From Oscillospiraceae bacterium (GTDB taxonomy: Bacteria > Bacillota > Clostridia > Oscillospirales > Ruminococcaceae), in contig JAITFZ010000014.1 of the NCBI GenBank assembly GCA_031280965.1, forward strand, positions 164,572 to 228,571: a stretch of 64,000 nucleotides of DNA. The letters run 5' to 3'. Of this stretch, positions 37,504 through 46,551 are shown piece after piece; positions within the stretch are counted from its first letter, which is position 1, and each line of letters opens with the position of its first letter. The notes under the pieces were generated by a model, which did no database searches, was not told the DNA's origin, and saw nothing but the letters and a program-made list of their open reading frames with translations. A program made the translations under genes and the position numbers.

Positions 37504-38262
37504 TTATGAAAGCAAACAGCTCTTTATGATGTCGCAGAGCGCTTTTGACTGGTCGTTAACGCCGGCTTTTCTGATAAGTGCGCGAAGCAGTAATACCGCG
37601 CTTTCCTCATCAAGATTAGCAATCGCTTTTTGAAGTTTTGGTGTTTTTTCAATGGAAATCTGCATTAAGATTTCATCGTTTGCTTTAGGTGTTCTCGGTG
37701 CTTTTGCTACCGGCGCTTTCGGTGCTTTTGCCACCGGCGCTTTCACGGTTGAAGCGGGTTTGCGCCCTCTTTTCTTAGGTTCTGCAACTTCGGTCGGAAT
37801 AGCCTTAACAGCGGGTTTGCGTCCTCTTTTCTTAGGTTCGGCAACTTCAACCGGAACAGCCTTAACAGCGGGTTTTCTGCCGGGCTTTTTCGCGGGTTTT
37901 GAATCAACGGCAACTTTGGCTTTTGCAGGTGCTTTTTTCGCGGAAGCAACAAGTTTTTTGTCGTTTAAAAAGCTTTTTAATAATTCTTCGCTGAATTCGC
38001 CCTTTTCGTCAGCTTCGCCCGTATAATAATACGGTGAAACGCCGAGTAACTGCGCCATTGAAAGAACCATTTTTGGGGAAGCCGAGCCTTTTTGAAACGC
38101 ATTGTAAAACGTTGCGCGATTAAGTCCAGAGAGTTCGGTGATTTTTTTCTTGATGTCGGCGGAAGCGGTTTTAAAACCTTCCGAAATTCTGTCTTTTGAT
38201 TTTTGTGCGTCGATGCTTAAATTAGTTTTTTTAAGACCTTCAATTTGCTTTGCGGTTAACAT
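37504..38262 (-). CDS. HTH protein with AT-hook repeats (histone-like tail)
   Basis: 252 residues. Residues 1-85 contain an XRE-like helix-turn-helix (ITELSGLNRATFYNAFQKG, then MVLSMAQLLGVSPYYYTGE). The middle is Lys/Ala/Pro-rich, with three AT-hook cores KKPGRKPA, KKRGRKPA and KKRGRKPA set in 19-residue repeats, followed by KAPVAKAPKAPVAKAP. The C-terminus (about 200-252) is a compact helical domain. A DNA-binding nucleoid or regulatory protein is likely, combining sequence reading and minor-groove binding. A strong promoter suggests high expression. Confidence 0.8.
   Translation of the reverse strand: MLTAKQIEGLKKTNLSIDAQKSKDRISEGFKTASADIKKKITELSGLNRATFYNAFQKGSASPKMVLSMAQLLGVSPYYYTGEADEKGEFSEELLKSFLNDKKLVASAKKAPAKAKVAVDSKPAKKPGRKPAVKAVPVEVAEPKKRGRKPAVKAIPTEVAEPKKRGRKPASTVKAPVAKAPKAPVAKAPRTPKANDEILMQISIEKTPKLQKAIANLDEESAVLLLRALIRKAGVNDQSKALCDIIKSCLLS
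37754..37885. repeat. 57-bp tandem repeat encoding AT-hooks
   Basis: Two full units (37754-37810, 37811-37867) and a partial third, in frame; each encodes one GRKPA hook plus spacer. Differences between units are few, pointing to recent duplication. Confidence 0.85.
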
Positions 38263-38297
38263 AAGTTAAACCCTCCATTTTATTGTAATATAACGAT

Positions 38298-38326
38298 AGT
38301 ATAGCAGATGAACTTAAATATGTCAA
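38298..38326 (-). promoter_or_regulatory. Promoter for the AT-hook gene
   Basis: On the minus strand: TTGACA, 17-base spacer, TATACT; followed by a TGGAGGG ribosome binding site. Confidence 0.8.
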
Positions 38327-38435
38327 GTATTAAATAAATATTAGTCAGATATCTTGCCAAACATTAAAAAATAGTGTGTAATACTGTGTGAAAAAAGCAG
38401 AAAAAATAAAACATGACTTTTATTTTACACATCTC

Positions 38436-38464
38436 TTGACTTACGCCTGTAAATGTTATATAAT
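38436..38464 (+). promoter_or_regulatory. Promoter for the EAL gene
   Basis: TTGACT, 17-base spacer, TATAAT; leader of about 30 bases and AGAGGT ribosome binding site before the ATG at 38502. Confidence 0.8.
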
Positions 38465-38501
38465 ACTTTTAGTACAATGTATTATATTTAGAGGTAATCA
38501 A

Positions 38502-40187
38502 ATGCAAACAACCGCGCTACATACAATCGTTGATATTAACGATTTTCCGGCAGGGATACTCCAACTCCGCTGCGACGCAGAGCGAATGAAAATCACATAT
38601 GCTAATGATTATTATTACGGGCTTTTCGGGATGGAGGAGGAGGAATACTCCTCGCTTAAACCCGATGAAGCCGGACTGCAGCTTGCTTACAATTCTGATT
38701 TTTTAGAAAATGCGGACAAGACGCAGATAAAAGCGGGTGAAGAGATTTCGTTTTATTTCAAGGCGAGGAAAAAGAATCACGAGCTTACTTATATCGGGGT
38801 CATCGCGAAACTTATTCGCGCCGACGGGGAAACAATGATTTTCGACGCCTGCGCTCAGTGCATAGACTGGATTGTGAACCGCCTGTCTAACTACGATAAG
38901 CTTACGGGACTGCCGAAAATCCATACTCTTAACGAAAGCTTCGCCGAAATGATGAACGGTGCGGGGGAAGGTGAGCGTTTTGCCGTGATTTCGGCTGATT
39001 TCAATAACTTTAAGCTTATTAACGAGAAAATCGGCGGCGAAAAAGGCGACGAGGTATTAATTGCTTTCGGAAAGGCAATAAACACGCTTGCTAAGAATCG
39101 CGGCTGTTGTTGCCGTGTGTTCTCGGACAAATATGTGATGTTCTTTCAATATTCCGAGGACGAGGACGTAAAGGGCGATATAGAAAATCTTATAGACGGA
39201 TTTACTAAAAAACTGCGCGGCGAATTCGATTATTGTAATTTTAGTGTAAGCGCGGGGCTTTATTTAATTACCGCACCCGATGATTCCAACCTCACCTTAT
39301 TTATTGATAAGGCAAACATAGCGCGCAAAAATGCCAAACTCGCACAAAACGCACAGGAAAACAGTTGTATGATTTATAAGGAGGAAATGAAAAACGAACT
39401 CAACCGTGCCATGCAAATAACCGCCGAAGCGGAGCGGGCGATTCAAAAAAGGGAGTTTGTTGTTTATTACCAGCCGAAAATTTCTTTGAAAACAAAAACC
39501 GTAATAGGAGCAGAGGCGCTTGTACGCTGGAAAAAGCCCGATGGTACGCTGGTTCCGCCGGGTGAGTTTCTGCCGTATCTTGAAAAAAGTTCGTTCATAA
39601 AGGAAGTTGATTTTTACGTATATGACGATGTTTGCCGCTGTATAAGAGCGGAACTTGACAAGGGAAAGGAAATACTTCCTGTTTCTGTTAACGTTTCACG
39701 CGTACATTTAAAAGACGATGATTTTATCGAAAAAGTAAACGCACTTGCTGAAAAATACGATATACCGCCCGAGCTTCTTGAATTTGAACTGACAGAAAAC
39801 GCTTTCTTGGATGATGAGCAGAGCGCGGTTCAAATCCTAAAGGAGCTTAGGGAAAAAGGATTCATGGTATCAATAGACGATTTCGGCTCGGGGTACAGCT
39901 CGCTCAACTTACTTAAGAGTCTCCCTGTCGATATATTAAAATTAGACAGAGCGTTTTTCGGGAGAAGTGATTTAATCGAAAACAATGCGATTGTCGTCAA
40001 CAGCATTATAGATATGGCAAGCCGGATGAAAATAAATGTAATTTGCGAAGGCGTTGAAACAGCGGAGCAGGTGGAGTTTTTGAAAAATACCGAGTGTGAT
40101 TCAGTTCAGGGGTTTTATTACGCTAAACCGATTCCGCAGGAGGAATTTGAGGGATTTAAGAATAAATTTGACGGGAAAGGTTCGTGA
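38502..40187 (+). CDS. PAS-GGDEF-EAL protein, active EAL and degenerate GGDEF
   Basis: 561 residues from the ATG at 38502; the frame is open upstream but covers the promoter. A PAS-like N-terminus (about 1-115), GGDEF-fold domain (about 125-275) whose signature reads RVFSDKYVMFF instead of GGDEF, so cyclase activity is not expected, and an EAL domain with all key residues: GAEALVRW, SVNVSRVHL, LEFELTENAF, SIDDFGSGYSSL, KLDRAFF, CEGVET and VQGFYYAKP. A c-di-GMP phosphodiesterase; the degenerate GGDEF may bind GTP as a regulator. No membrane segment. Confidence 0.92.
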   Translation: MQTTALHTIVDINDFPAGILQLRCDAERMKITYANDYYYGLFGMEEEEYSSLKPDEAGLQLAYNSDFLENADKTQIKAGEEISFYFKARKKNHELTYIGVIAKLIRADGETMIFDACAQCIDWIVNRLSNYDKLTGLPKIHTLNESFAEMMNGAGEGERFAVISADFNNFKLINEKIGGEKGDEVLIAFGKAINTLAKNRGCCCRVFSDKYVMFFQYSEDEDVKGDIENLIDGFTKKLRGEFDYCNFSVSAGLYLITAPDDSNLTLFIDKANIARKNAKLAQNAQENSCMIYKEEMKNELNRAMQITAEAERAIQKREFVVYYQPKISLKTKTVIGAEALVRWKKPDGTLVPPGEFLPYLEKSSFIKEVDFYVYDDVCRCIRAELDKGKEILPVSVNVSRVHLKDDDFIEKVNALAEKYDIPPELLEFELTENAFLDDEQSAVQILKELREKGFMVSIDDFGSGYSSLNLLKSLPVDILKLDRAFFGRSDLIENNAIVVNSIIDMASRMKINVICEGVETAEQVEFLKNTECDSVQGFYYAKPIPQEEFEGFKNKFDGKGS

Positions 40188-40227
40188 AAGAAATTTTCGC
40201 TGTACTCGGAGTTTTGTGCTTTCACAC

Positions 40228-40256
40228 TTGCTTTTTTATAAAATGTGCGTTAATAT
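40228..40256 (+). promoter_or_regulatory. Promoter for the gene at 40275
   Basis: TTGCTT, 17-base spacer, TAATAT; a short leader leads to CGAGGTGAC and ATG. Confidence 0.5.
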
Positions 40257-40274
40257 AATCTTCGAGGTGACGAC

Positions 40275-40634
40275 ATGATAAAAAGATACTTTTTTTATTT
40301 AATACGCTGGCAGTTAAGTACGCCTGTTTTAGCGTTCGTACTGATTCTGCTCAGTGAAATGAACACCATAACCGCCACCATCATCGCGAACCTGATAGGC
40401 GGGCTGATTTTCTTTTGGATAGATAGGTTTATATTTAAAACTATTACTAAAAGCCCGCTTTGGGAAATCAGAGATGATGTTATTTGCCATGATTGCGGAG
40501 TAACGGGGAGGGGCTATCGTATTGTTGAGTGGTTCAAATATAACCGCCGTGGGGATAAGAAGCCGCAGTTTAGGTGCGAGAGGTGTAAGGATACAAAGCG
40601 TCAGAAGATAGTAGAGAAGATTAAAAAGTGTTGA
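40275..40634 (+). CDS. Small membrane protein with a zinc-finger-like tail
   Basis: 119 residues. Two membrane helices (STPVLAFVLILLSEM and TIIANLIGGLIFFWIDRFIF), then a cytoplasmic tail with two CxxC pairs (VICHDCG, then FRCERCKD) that probably bind zinc. I know similar unnamed proteins in clostridia; no function is assigned. Single-gene unit with its own promoter and terminator. Confidence 0.75.
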   Translation: MIKRYFFYLIRWQLSTPVLAFVLILLSEMNTITATIIANLIGGLIFFWIDRFIFKTITKSPLWEIRDDVICHDCGVTGRGYRIVEWFKYNRRGDKKPQFRCERCKDTKRQKIVEKIKKC

Positions 40635-40642
40635 GAATACAA

Positions 40643-40677
40643 AACCCCCGCGTAAACGCAGAGTTTACGCGGGGGTT
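40643..40677. terminator. Bidirectional terminator, 15-bp GC-rich stem
   Basis: AACCCCCGCGTAAAC/GTTTACGCGGGGGTT around a 5-base loop. On the minus strand it is followed by TTTTGTATT, a good tail for metG; in the plus direction the tail is weaker. Confidence 0.85.
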
Positions 40678-40687
40678 ACATTGAATA

Positions 40688-42265
40688 TCAGTCTTCGTTT
40701 TTTATCAGTGTATTCAAATATTCAACTTCTTTCGCCACTTCAAACCGCGGGAAAATAATTTCGCCGCGTTTAACTGTAACATTCTGCGGGAGCGTTCCCC
40801 ACATTCCGGCGCTCCCGTAAGAAACGCAAGCGGTTTCTGCGCCGATTTGCCCGAATATTTTCGGCATGGTTGACGGCATAAACGGCGCGAGCAGGGAAGT
40901 GCAAATCCGAATTGTTTCAAGAAGATTATACAGAACACAAGCCAACCGAGGGTTATTGGCTTCATCTTTTGCTAAAATCCACGGCGTTGTTTCGTCAATA
41001 TATTTATTGGCACGTGAAATTACTTTAAAAATTTCTGACAGAGAAGTGCTTAACTGCGGCTCTTCAATCAAAGCATCGATTTTGCTTTTTAATCCGGAAG
41101 CGAGGGAGATTAACTCGCTGTCCTGCTCACTGCTCTGCACTTTTTCTGTTGGCAGCACAGAATTGAAATATTTCTCGACCATTGCAACTGTTCTCGAAAC
41201 CAAGTTGCCTAAATCGTTGGCAAGGTCGGTATTTATGCGGTTTAACATCAGTTCGTTGGAATAATCCACGTCGCCGCTGAATGGCATATCGCGCAGAATC
41301 TGATACCGCATAGCATCAACTCCGTAGCGTTCACCGAGTATGAACGGGTCCACGACATTACCGGTACTTTTACCCATTTTTTTACCGCCGAAGTTAATCC
41401 AGCCGTGAGAATAAAGCCGCTTAGGGAGCGGCAAATCCAATGCAAGCAGAATCGACGGCCATATGATTGAGTGGAAACGCACGATTTCTTTTGCGGTCAT
41501 GTGAATATCGGCAGGCCAGTACTTAAAATCATTATGCTCATCGTTTGCATAGCCGAGCAGGGTTATATAATTCGACAGCGCGTCAATCCAAACGTAAATG
41601 ACATGTTCCCCGTCAAATGAAACAGGTATGCCCCACTTAAAGGTCGTGCGCGATACGCAGAGGTCTTCTAATCCCGGTTTTATGAAATTGTTCATCATCT
41701 CGTTGACGCGGGAAGAAGGCTTCAGGTAATCGGTTTCGGTAAGCAGTTTCTCGATTCTTTCGGCGAAAGGCTGCATCTTCATGAAGTAAGCTTCTTCCCT
41801 GGCGTCGATGACATCGCGCCCGCAATCCGGGCATTTTCCGTCTTTCAGTTGCGATTCCGTCCAGAAGCTCTCGTCGGGGACGCAGTACTTACCCGCATAC
41901 TCGCCCTTGTAAATATAACCTTTGTCGTAGATTTTCTTGAAAATATTCTGTACTGCGGATTTATGGTAATCATCGGTTGTGCGGATATAACGGTCGTAGC
42001 TTATATTCATGTAAGCCCAGAGCTTTTTGAAGCGCGCGGCGATTTCATCAACGTATAATTGCGGCTCCATTCCTGCTTTTTTCGCGCTTTCTTCAATTTT
42101 CATGCCGTGTTCATCCGTACCCGTACTGAACATCACGTCATAACCCTGCCAGCGCTTATAACGCGCAATCGTATCACATGCAGTTGTGGTGTAGCAGTGA
42201 CCGATGTGCGGGTTTCCGGACGGAAAGTAAATCGGTGTGGTAATATAAAATGTTTTGTTTTCCAA
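40688..42265 (-). CDS. metG: Methionyl-tRNA synthetase
   Basis: 525 residues from a TTG at 42265, eight bases after AAAGGAG; the frame is open further upstream but over the promoter. Class I signatures: TTPIYFPSGNPHIGHCYTT (HIGH) and KKMGKSTGN (KMSKS variant). A zinc-knuckle pair CPDCG and the WIDALSNY motif are present. It lacks the C-terminal EMAP-like tRNA-binding domain found in longer forms. Confidence 0.97.
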   Translation of the reverse strand: MENKTFYITTPIYFPSGNPHIGHCYTTTACDTIARYKRWQGYDVMFSTGTDEHGMKIEESAKKAGMEPQLYVDEIAARFKKLWAYMNISYDRYIRTTDDYHKSAVQNIFKKIYDKGYIYKGEYAGKYCVPDESFWTESQLKDGKCPDCGRDVIDAREEAYFMKMQPFAERIEKLLTETDYLKPSSRVNEMMNNFIKPGLEDLCVSRTTFKWGIPVSFDGEHVIYVWIDALSNYITLLGYANDEHNDFKYWPADIHMTAKEIVRFHSIIWPSILLALDLPLPKRLYSHGWINFGGKKMGKSTGNVVDPFILGERYGVDAMRYQILRDMPFSGDVDYSNELMLNRINTDLANDLGNLVSRTVAMVEKYFNSVLPTEKVQSSEQDSELISLASGLKSKIDALIEEPQLSTSLSEIFKVISRANKYIDETTPWILAKDEANNPRLACVLYNLLETIRICTSLLAPFMPSTMPKIFGQIGAETACVSYGSAGMWGTLPQNVTVKRGEIIFPRFEVAKEVEYLNTLIKNED

Positions 42266-42302
42266 AATGTTTTCTCCTTTTTTGTCTTTAATCTTATCAC
42301 AT

Positions 42303-42331
42303 AGTATACCATAAAATTGTCTTTTTGGCAA
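42303..42331 (-). promoter_or_regulatory. Promoter for metG
   Basis: On the minus strand: TTGCCA, 17-base spacer, TATACT. The short leader (about 35 bases) leaves no room for a T-box or S-box element. Confidence 0.75.
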
Positions 42332-42379
42332 GAACACATAAATTTCAGATGAAAAATTTACATTTCTCATAAAAAAGGC

Positions 42380-42408
42380 TTGCTTTTTTTCCCGATTTCT
42401 TGTAGAAT
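42380..42408 (+). promoter_or_regulatory. Promoter for the PucR-type regulator operon
   Basis: TTGCTT, 17-base spacer, TAGAAT, about 115 bases before the start at 42524. Confidence 0.6.
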
Positions 42409-42452
42409 ATATATATCTATGGTTAATCACACATTGAATTCGACACAGCGCC

Positions 42453-42478
42453 CGGCAGTTTAAGCAAGGAAACTGCCG
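42453..42478 (+). promoter_or_regulatory. Leader hairpin before the PucR-type gene
   Basis: Perfect 9-bp stem CGGCAGTTT/AAACTGCCG with an 8-base loop (AAGCAAGG) inside a leader of about 110 bases. I could not match it to a known riboswitch class. No U tract, so not a terminator. Confidence 0.5.
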
Positions 42479-42523
42479 TCAGGAGAGCAACGAAGAAGCA
42501 ATGTAATGAAAAGGAGACAGGAT

Positions 42524-43609
42524 ATGTCAAACAGATTATTTCAAGGGGTCATTCAGCAAATGAAGGACACAATCGGACGTGTAATCGGCGTAATCGACGA
42601 GAACGCGACCGTGGTTTCATGCAGCGAAACCACAAAACTCGGAACCAGCACGGATTTCTTCTCAATCGAAATTGGCGAATCGCACGATATTTTCATCAGG
42701 GACGGCTATACGTACAAGCCGTTCGGGATTCACTCAAAGCCCGACTACGCTGTTTTTGTCGAGGGCGTTGACGAAGCAGCAGGCAAGTACGCCTCGATTT
42801 TAGCGGTCACTCTTTCGAGCATAAAGCAGTATTATGACGAAAAATACGACCGCAACAACTTTATCAAGAACATAATTCTTGATAATGTCTTGCCCGGCGA
42901 TATAAGCATTAAATCCCGCGAACTGCATTTTAACGCGGATATTAACCGTGTGGTGTTCCTGATTAGTATAATTTCATCTAACGATGTATCGGCTTATGAT
43001 GTAATTCAAAATCTTTTTCCGGACAAAAACAAGGATTTTGTATTTAATATTACCGAAACCGACATAGTACTTGTTAAAGAAATCAAAATCAATACAGAAG
43101 TAAAAGACCTTGAAAAGTTAGCGCGCTCAATTTCGGACACGCTGTCGAGCGAGTTTTTCACTCGCGTAAATGTCGGCATCGGTACGCCGGTTATGGGCGT
43201 TAAAGACCTTTCGAGAAGCTTCAAGGAAGCGCAGATAGCCCTCGAAGTCGGGAAAGTTTTTGATACGGAAAAAACTATTATCAGCTACGACAACCTTGGT
43301 ATTGCGCGGCTTATTTATCACTTGCCCGTTATGCTGTGCGACACCTTTTTGTCGGAAGTTTTTAAGAAAGGCTCGATTGAATCCCTTGACCACGAAACTC
43401 TGTTCACGATTCAAAGGTTCTTCGAGAATAACCTCAACGTTTCCGAAACATCGCGTAAGCTTTTCGTACATAGGAACACTTTGGTTTACCGTCTTGATAA
43501 GATTCGGAAGCTGACGGGGCTTGACCTGCGTGAATTTGACCATGCGATTATATTTAAGATTGCGCTTATGGTTAAAAAATACTTATCTGCAGACCCTGTG
43601 AAGTTTTAA
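42524..43609 (+). CDS. PucR/CdaR-family transcriptional regulator
   Basis: 361 residues from the ATG at 42524, with AAAAGGAGA before it; an ATG at 42506 has none. N-terminal sensory part of about 120 residues, a GGDEF-like middle (VNVGIGTPVMGVKDLSRSFKEAQIALEVG) and a C-terminal PucR-type HTH (NNLNVSETSRKLFVHRNTLVYRLDKI). Such regulators respond to small metabolites; the ligand is unknown. It is the first gene before a radical SAM gene and ftsEX, and may control them or itself. Confidence 0.9.
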   Translation: MSNRLFQGVIQQMKDTIGRVIGVIDENATVVSCSETTKLGTSTDFFSIEIGESHDIFIRDGYTYKPFGIHSKPDYAVFVEGVDEAAGKYASILAVTLSSIKQYYDEKYDRNNFIKNIILDNVLPGDISIKSRELHFNADINRVVFLISIISSNDVSAYDVIQNLFPDKNKDFVFNITETDIVLVKEIKINTEVKDLEKLARSISDTLSSEFFTRVNVGIGTPVMGVKDLSRSFKEAQIALEVGKVFDTEKTIISYDNLGIARLIYHLPVMLCDTFLSEVFKKGSIESLDHETLFTIQRFFENNLNVSETSRKLFVHRNTLVYRLDKIRKLTGLDLREFDHAIIFKIALMVKKYLSADPVKF

Positions 43610-43621
43610 GGGGGGTTAAAA

Positions 43622-44905
43622 ATGGCGTATAATAATGACGAGAACTCTTCACGTAATCGCTATCGAAATCCGGAAAGCAAACTTCAGTATCACTGGGACA
43701 AAGTACAGCACCTGTTAAATGGTGAGCCGGAGAAAATTGCACCCGTTACCATACATTTTGCACCTACGCTGGAATGTAATCATAATTGTTACTTCTGTAC
43801 ATACGGGGAGGCAAAGAAAAAACACTGCGGCGCTGTTAAAATGAGCCTTGAAAATGCTAAGGATTATTTGAAAAAGCTTAACGATGCCGGAGTAAGGGGT
43901 ATAATATTTACCGGCGGCGGTGACCCGTGTACTCACGAAGACTTGATTCATATGATGGAAGAATGCAACTTGCTCGGAATGCACTTTGCATTAAACACCA
44001 ACGGCGGTCTGCTTTCATCGGAATTATCCGAATCAATATTAAAACTTAATCCGGTTTATGTGAGGGTAAGTATTAATGCGGGCAGTCCAAAGTTTCAACG
44101 TTTAATGGCTGGAAAAGATGATTTTGACGAGATTTTAACAAACTTTAAGGCTTTGCTGATGAATAAAGTGAGGTTGAATAATGATGTTAATGTTTCCGCG
44201 GCGTGTGTTGTCGGAGAAATTAATTATCTTGACCTTAAAAATCTTGCTGATGCTATTTTAAAAATTGAAAAAGAGGTTGAAAAGGAAACAGGGATAAACC
44301 CGCAGATTGACATTCACATTCGCCCCATTTATAATCATAAAACATCGAAAATATACGATAAGTATGACGAGGAATTTATTAATCGGGTTAAGTCGATTTT
44401 ACAGGAGCGCGAAAACGGGTTGCAGGCGGTTGAATCTTTCGAGCGTTTTATCGAAGAAAATGAACAGACGCCGCAGGCGATTCTTGACAAAGCGCTGAAG
44501 ATTATTGAAGATGAGATTAAACCCGAATTAAAGAACGGGAACTCGAAAATAAATATTTTTTACCCAAATGAAAGAATGAAAACAGTTGGCGTGAGAAATA
44601 AAAAAGCTTATGATTGCTGTTTGGGGTTGTATTTTTACGGAACGGTTTGGAGCGACGGAAAACTTTATCCCTGTGTTGAATATGCGGGCATCGAAGAATA
44701 CGCTGTCGGTGATTTGAATAATAATACCGCACGTGAAATTCTGTCCTCGGAAGAGAGAAAAAAGGCGATTGCCCGAATGAACGAAAGACTGCATGAATGT
44801 CCGCCGGTATGCGCTTATAATGAAATGAATATTTATCTTGACAATCTCATTAAAGGCGCGGAAAAATTCTCGGCAGAAAAAACAAGAGGTATAAGTTTTA
44901 TATAA
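43622..44905 (+). CDS. Radical SAM enzyme with extra Cys cluster
   Basis: 427 residues. Cluster motif LECNHNCYFCTYGEA (CxxxCxxC), IIFTGGGDPCTHEDL matching the GGE-like SAM site, and a C-terminal Cys-rich region (YDCCLGLYFYGTVWSDGKLY, then PCVEYAG and HECPPVCAYN) like SPASM domains, which bind additional iron-sulfur clusters. Members modify peptides or small molecules; no precursor-peptide gene is obvious next door. It sits 12 bases after the PucR-type gene and 23 before ftsE. Substrate unknown. Confidence 0.85.
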   Translation: MAYNNDENSSRNRYRNPESKLQYHWDKVQHLLNGEPEKIAPVTIHFAPTLECNHNCYFCTYGEAKKKHCGAVKMSLENAKDYLKKLNDAGVRGIIFTGGGDPCTHEDLIHMMEECNLLGMHFALNTNGGLLSSELSESILKLNPVYVRVSINAGSPKFQRLMAGKDDFDEILTNFKALLMNKVRLNNDVNVSAACVVGEINYLDLKNLADAILKIEKEVEKETGINPQIDIHIRPIYNHKTSKIYDKYDEEFINRVKSILQERENGLQAVESFERFIEENEQTPQAILDKALKIIEDEIKPELKNGNSKINIFYPNERMKTVGVRNKKAYDCCLGLYFYGTVWSDGKLYPCVEYAGIEEYAVGDLNNNTAREILSSEERKKAIARMNERLHECPPVCAYNEMNIYLDNLIKGAEKFSAEKTRGISFI

Positions 44906-44928
44906 CAATGCAGAATCACAGGTGAAAA

Positions 44929-45618
44929 ATGGTTGAACTCAAAAACGTTGATGTACACTACAAAGAAGGCGGCGTAGATGCGCTCAACGACGTAAATTTA
45001 AGAATAAACGACGGTGAATTCGTTTTTATCGTAGGAAATTCGGGCGCGGGTAAAAGTACGCTCCTGAAGCTTTTGACGCGGGAAAGGGTTCCTACGGGCG
45101 GACGGGTTTTCGTTAACGGTTTTAATTTATCGAAACTGCGGGAAGGCAAAATTCCGAAGTTCCGCCGTTCAATCGGCATGATATTTCAGGATTTCCGGCT
45201 GATTCCGAATTTGACGGTTTATGAAAATGTAGCGTTTGTACTGCGCGTAACCGACCGTTCAAGGCGCTTCATACGGCAGAGAGTACCATATGTGCTGAAC
45301 TTAGTCAGACTGACGGATAAAGCGCGGGCGTATCCTTCGCAATTATCGGGCGGGGAACAGCAACGCGTGGCAATTGCGCGCGCCTTTGCGTCCGACCCCG
45401 GATTGATTATAGCGGACGAGCCTACCGGAAATATCGACCCCGAGCTTTCTTATGAAATCGTTGAGCTGCTCAAGGATATTAACAAGTGCGGAACCACGGT
45501 CATTATGGTTACGCATGAGCATGATTTGGTGAAATATTTCGGGGGACGGATTATCAGCCTTAAAAAAGGCAATGTTGATTTCGATGATTATATAGGGGGA
45601 AACAATGAAGGGCAGTAA
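44929..45618 (+). CDS. ftsE: Cell-division ATP-binding protein FtsE
   Basis: 229 residues. ABC ATPase with Walker [16 protein letters not shown], signature [15 protein letters not shown], Walker [14 protein letters not shown] and MVTHEHDLV. The [20 protein letters not shown] block is characteristic of FtsE. With FtsX it controls cell-wall hydrolases at the septum. It overlaps ftsX by 14 bases. Confidence 0.97.
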   Translation: MVELKNVDVHYKEGGVDALNDVNLRINDGEFVFIVGNSGAGKSTLLKLLTRERVPTGGRVFVNGFNLSKLREGKIPKFRRSIGMIFQDFRLIPNLTVYENVAFVLRVTDRSRRFIRQRVPYVLNLVRLTDKARAYPSQLSGGEQQRVAIARAFASDPGLIIADEPTGNIDPELSYEIVELLKDINKCGTTVIMVTHEHDLVKYFGGRIISLKKGNVDFDDYIGGNNEGQ

Positions 45619-46516
45619 TTTTTCGTACCTTGTAAAGCAGGGCGTTGTTTCGGTGTGGCACAACAGGGTAATGTCATTCGCGAGCTTTTGTATACTAATG
45701 GTGAGTTTGCTGTTAATTGCTTTAGCGGTGTTGTTTTCAATCGATATAGGTATAGCTATAGGTAACATCGAGGACACAAACGAGATTCTCGTCTTTGTGG
45801 AAAACGATTTACCGGAGTCGGAAATAAGCTATATTTCCGATATTCTGAACAGCTATAAAAACGAATACGTCAGCAGTGTTGACTTTTTTTCAAAGGAAGA
45901 TGCGTGGGAAAGCGAGCGCGAGTGGTTCGGAGAGGTTATGTATATTCTTTTTGACTCGGTAGGCGATAACCCGATGCCCCACACTTTTATTGTTTCATTG
46001 CGGGATATTACGAGAATGAATGAAGCCGCAACGCGCTTTAGCGCAATTGAGGGTGTTATAGGTGTGCGGGCGCCGTATGATTTCGCAGAAGTGTTAATCT
46101 CTATACGAAACACGTTTGCTATATTGGGAATCGCGATTTTAGCCGCGCTGATTGTTGTCTGCCTTGTAATTATTTACAATACGGCGAGAGCAAGCGTTTT
46201 TGCGCGAAGAATGCAAATCAGTATAATGAAGCACGTCGGCGCAACCAACGCATTCATAAAAATACCGTTCTTTATAGAAGGAATGTTCATAGGTATTATT
46301 GCGGGGGTAGCTTCGTGGTTTTTAACAAAAATCGCTTATGAAACAGTCGTTTCGATATTTTCGGAAGAAATTATGCTGATTCAGGTATTAGGGCTTACGA
46401 GCATCACCGATTTTAATGATATACGCTGGATTGTGCTTGCGGCGAATTGTTTTGCCGGCGCATTGCTCGGTGCGGTCGGAACTGTATTCAGCATGGGAAA
46501 ACACCTAAAAGTATAA
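45605..46516 (+). CDS. ftsX: Cell-division permease-like protein FtsX
   Basis: 303 residues. An N-terminal membrane helix (ASFCILMVSLLLIALAVLF), an extracellular loop of about 120 residues, then three helices, as in FtsX. SYLVKQGVVSVWHNRVMSF at the start and RMQISIMKHVGATNAFIK after the second helix are family features. It pairs with FtsE; the extracellular loop usually contacts a peptidoglycan hydrolase. The next gene encodes an S41-like protein, a possible partner. Confidence 0.95.
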   Translation: MKGSNFSYLVKQGVVSVWHNRVMSFASFCILMVSLLLIALAVLFSIDIGIAIGNIEDTNEILVFVENDLPESEISYISDILNSYKNEYVSSVDFFSKEDAWESEREWFGEVMYILFDSVGDNPMPHTFIVSLRDITRMNEAATRFSAIEGVIGVRAPYDFAEVLISIRNTFAILGIAILAALIVVCLVIIYNTARASVFARRMQISIMKHVGATNAFIKIPFFIEGMFIGIIAGVASWFLTKIAYETVVSIFSEEIMLIQVLGLTSITDFNDIRWIVLAANCFAGALLGAVGTVFSMGKHLKV

Positions 46517-46551
46517 TTAACAGGTAATAAGGAATAATGAAGGGGAAATAA

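Noticed and set aside
4707-42330. Search for T-box, S-box or other tRNA/metabolite leaders before metG and similar genes
   Set aside because: The metG leader is only about 35 bases long; no conserved T-box word was seen before other genes here.
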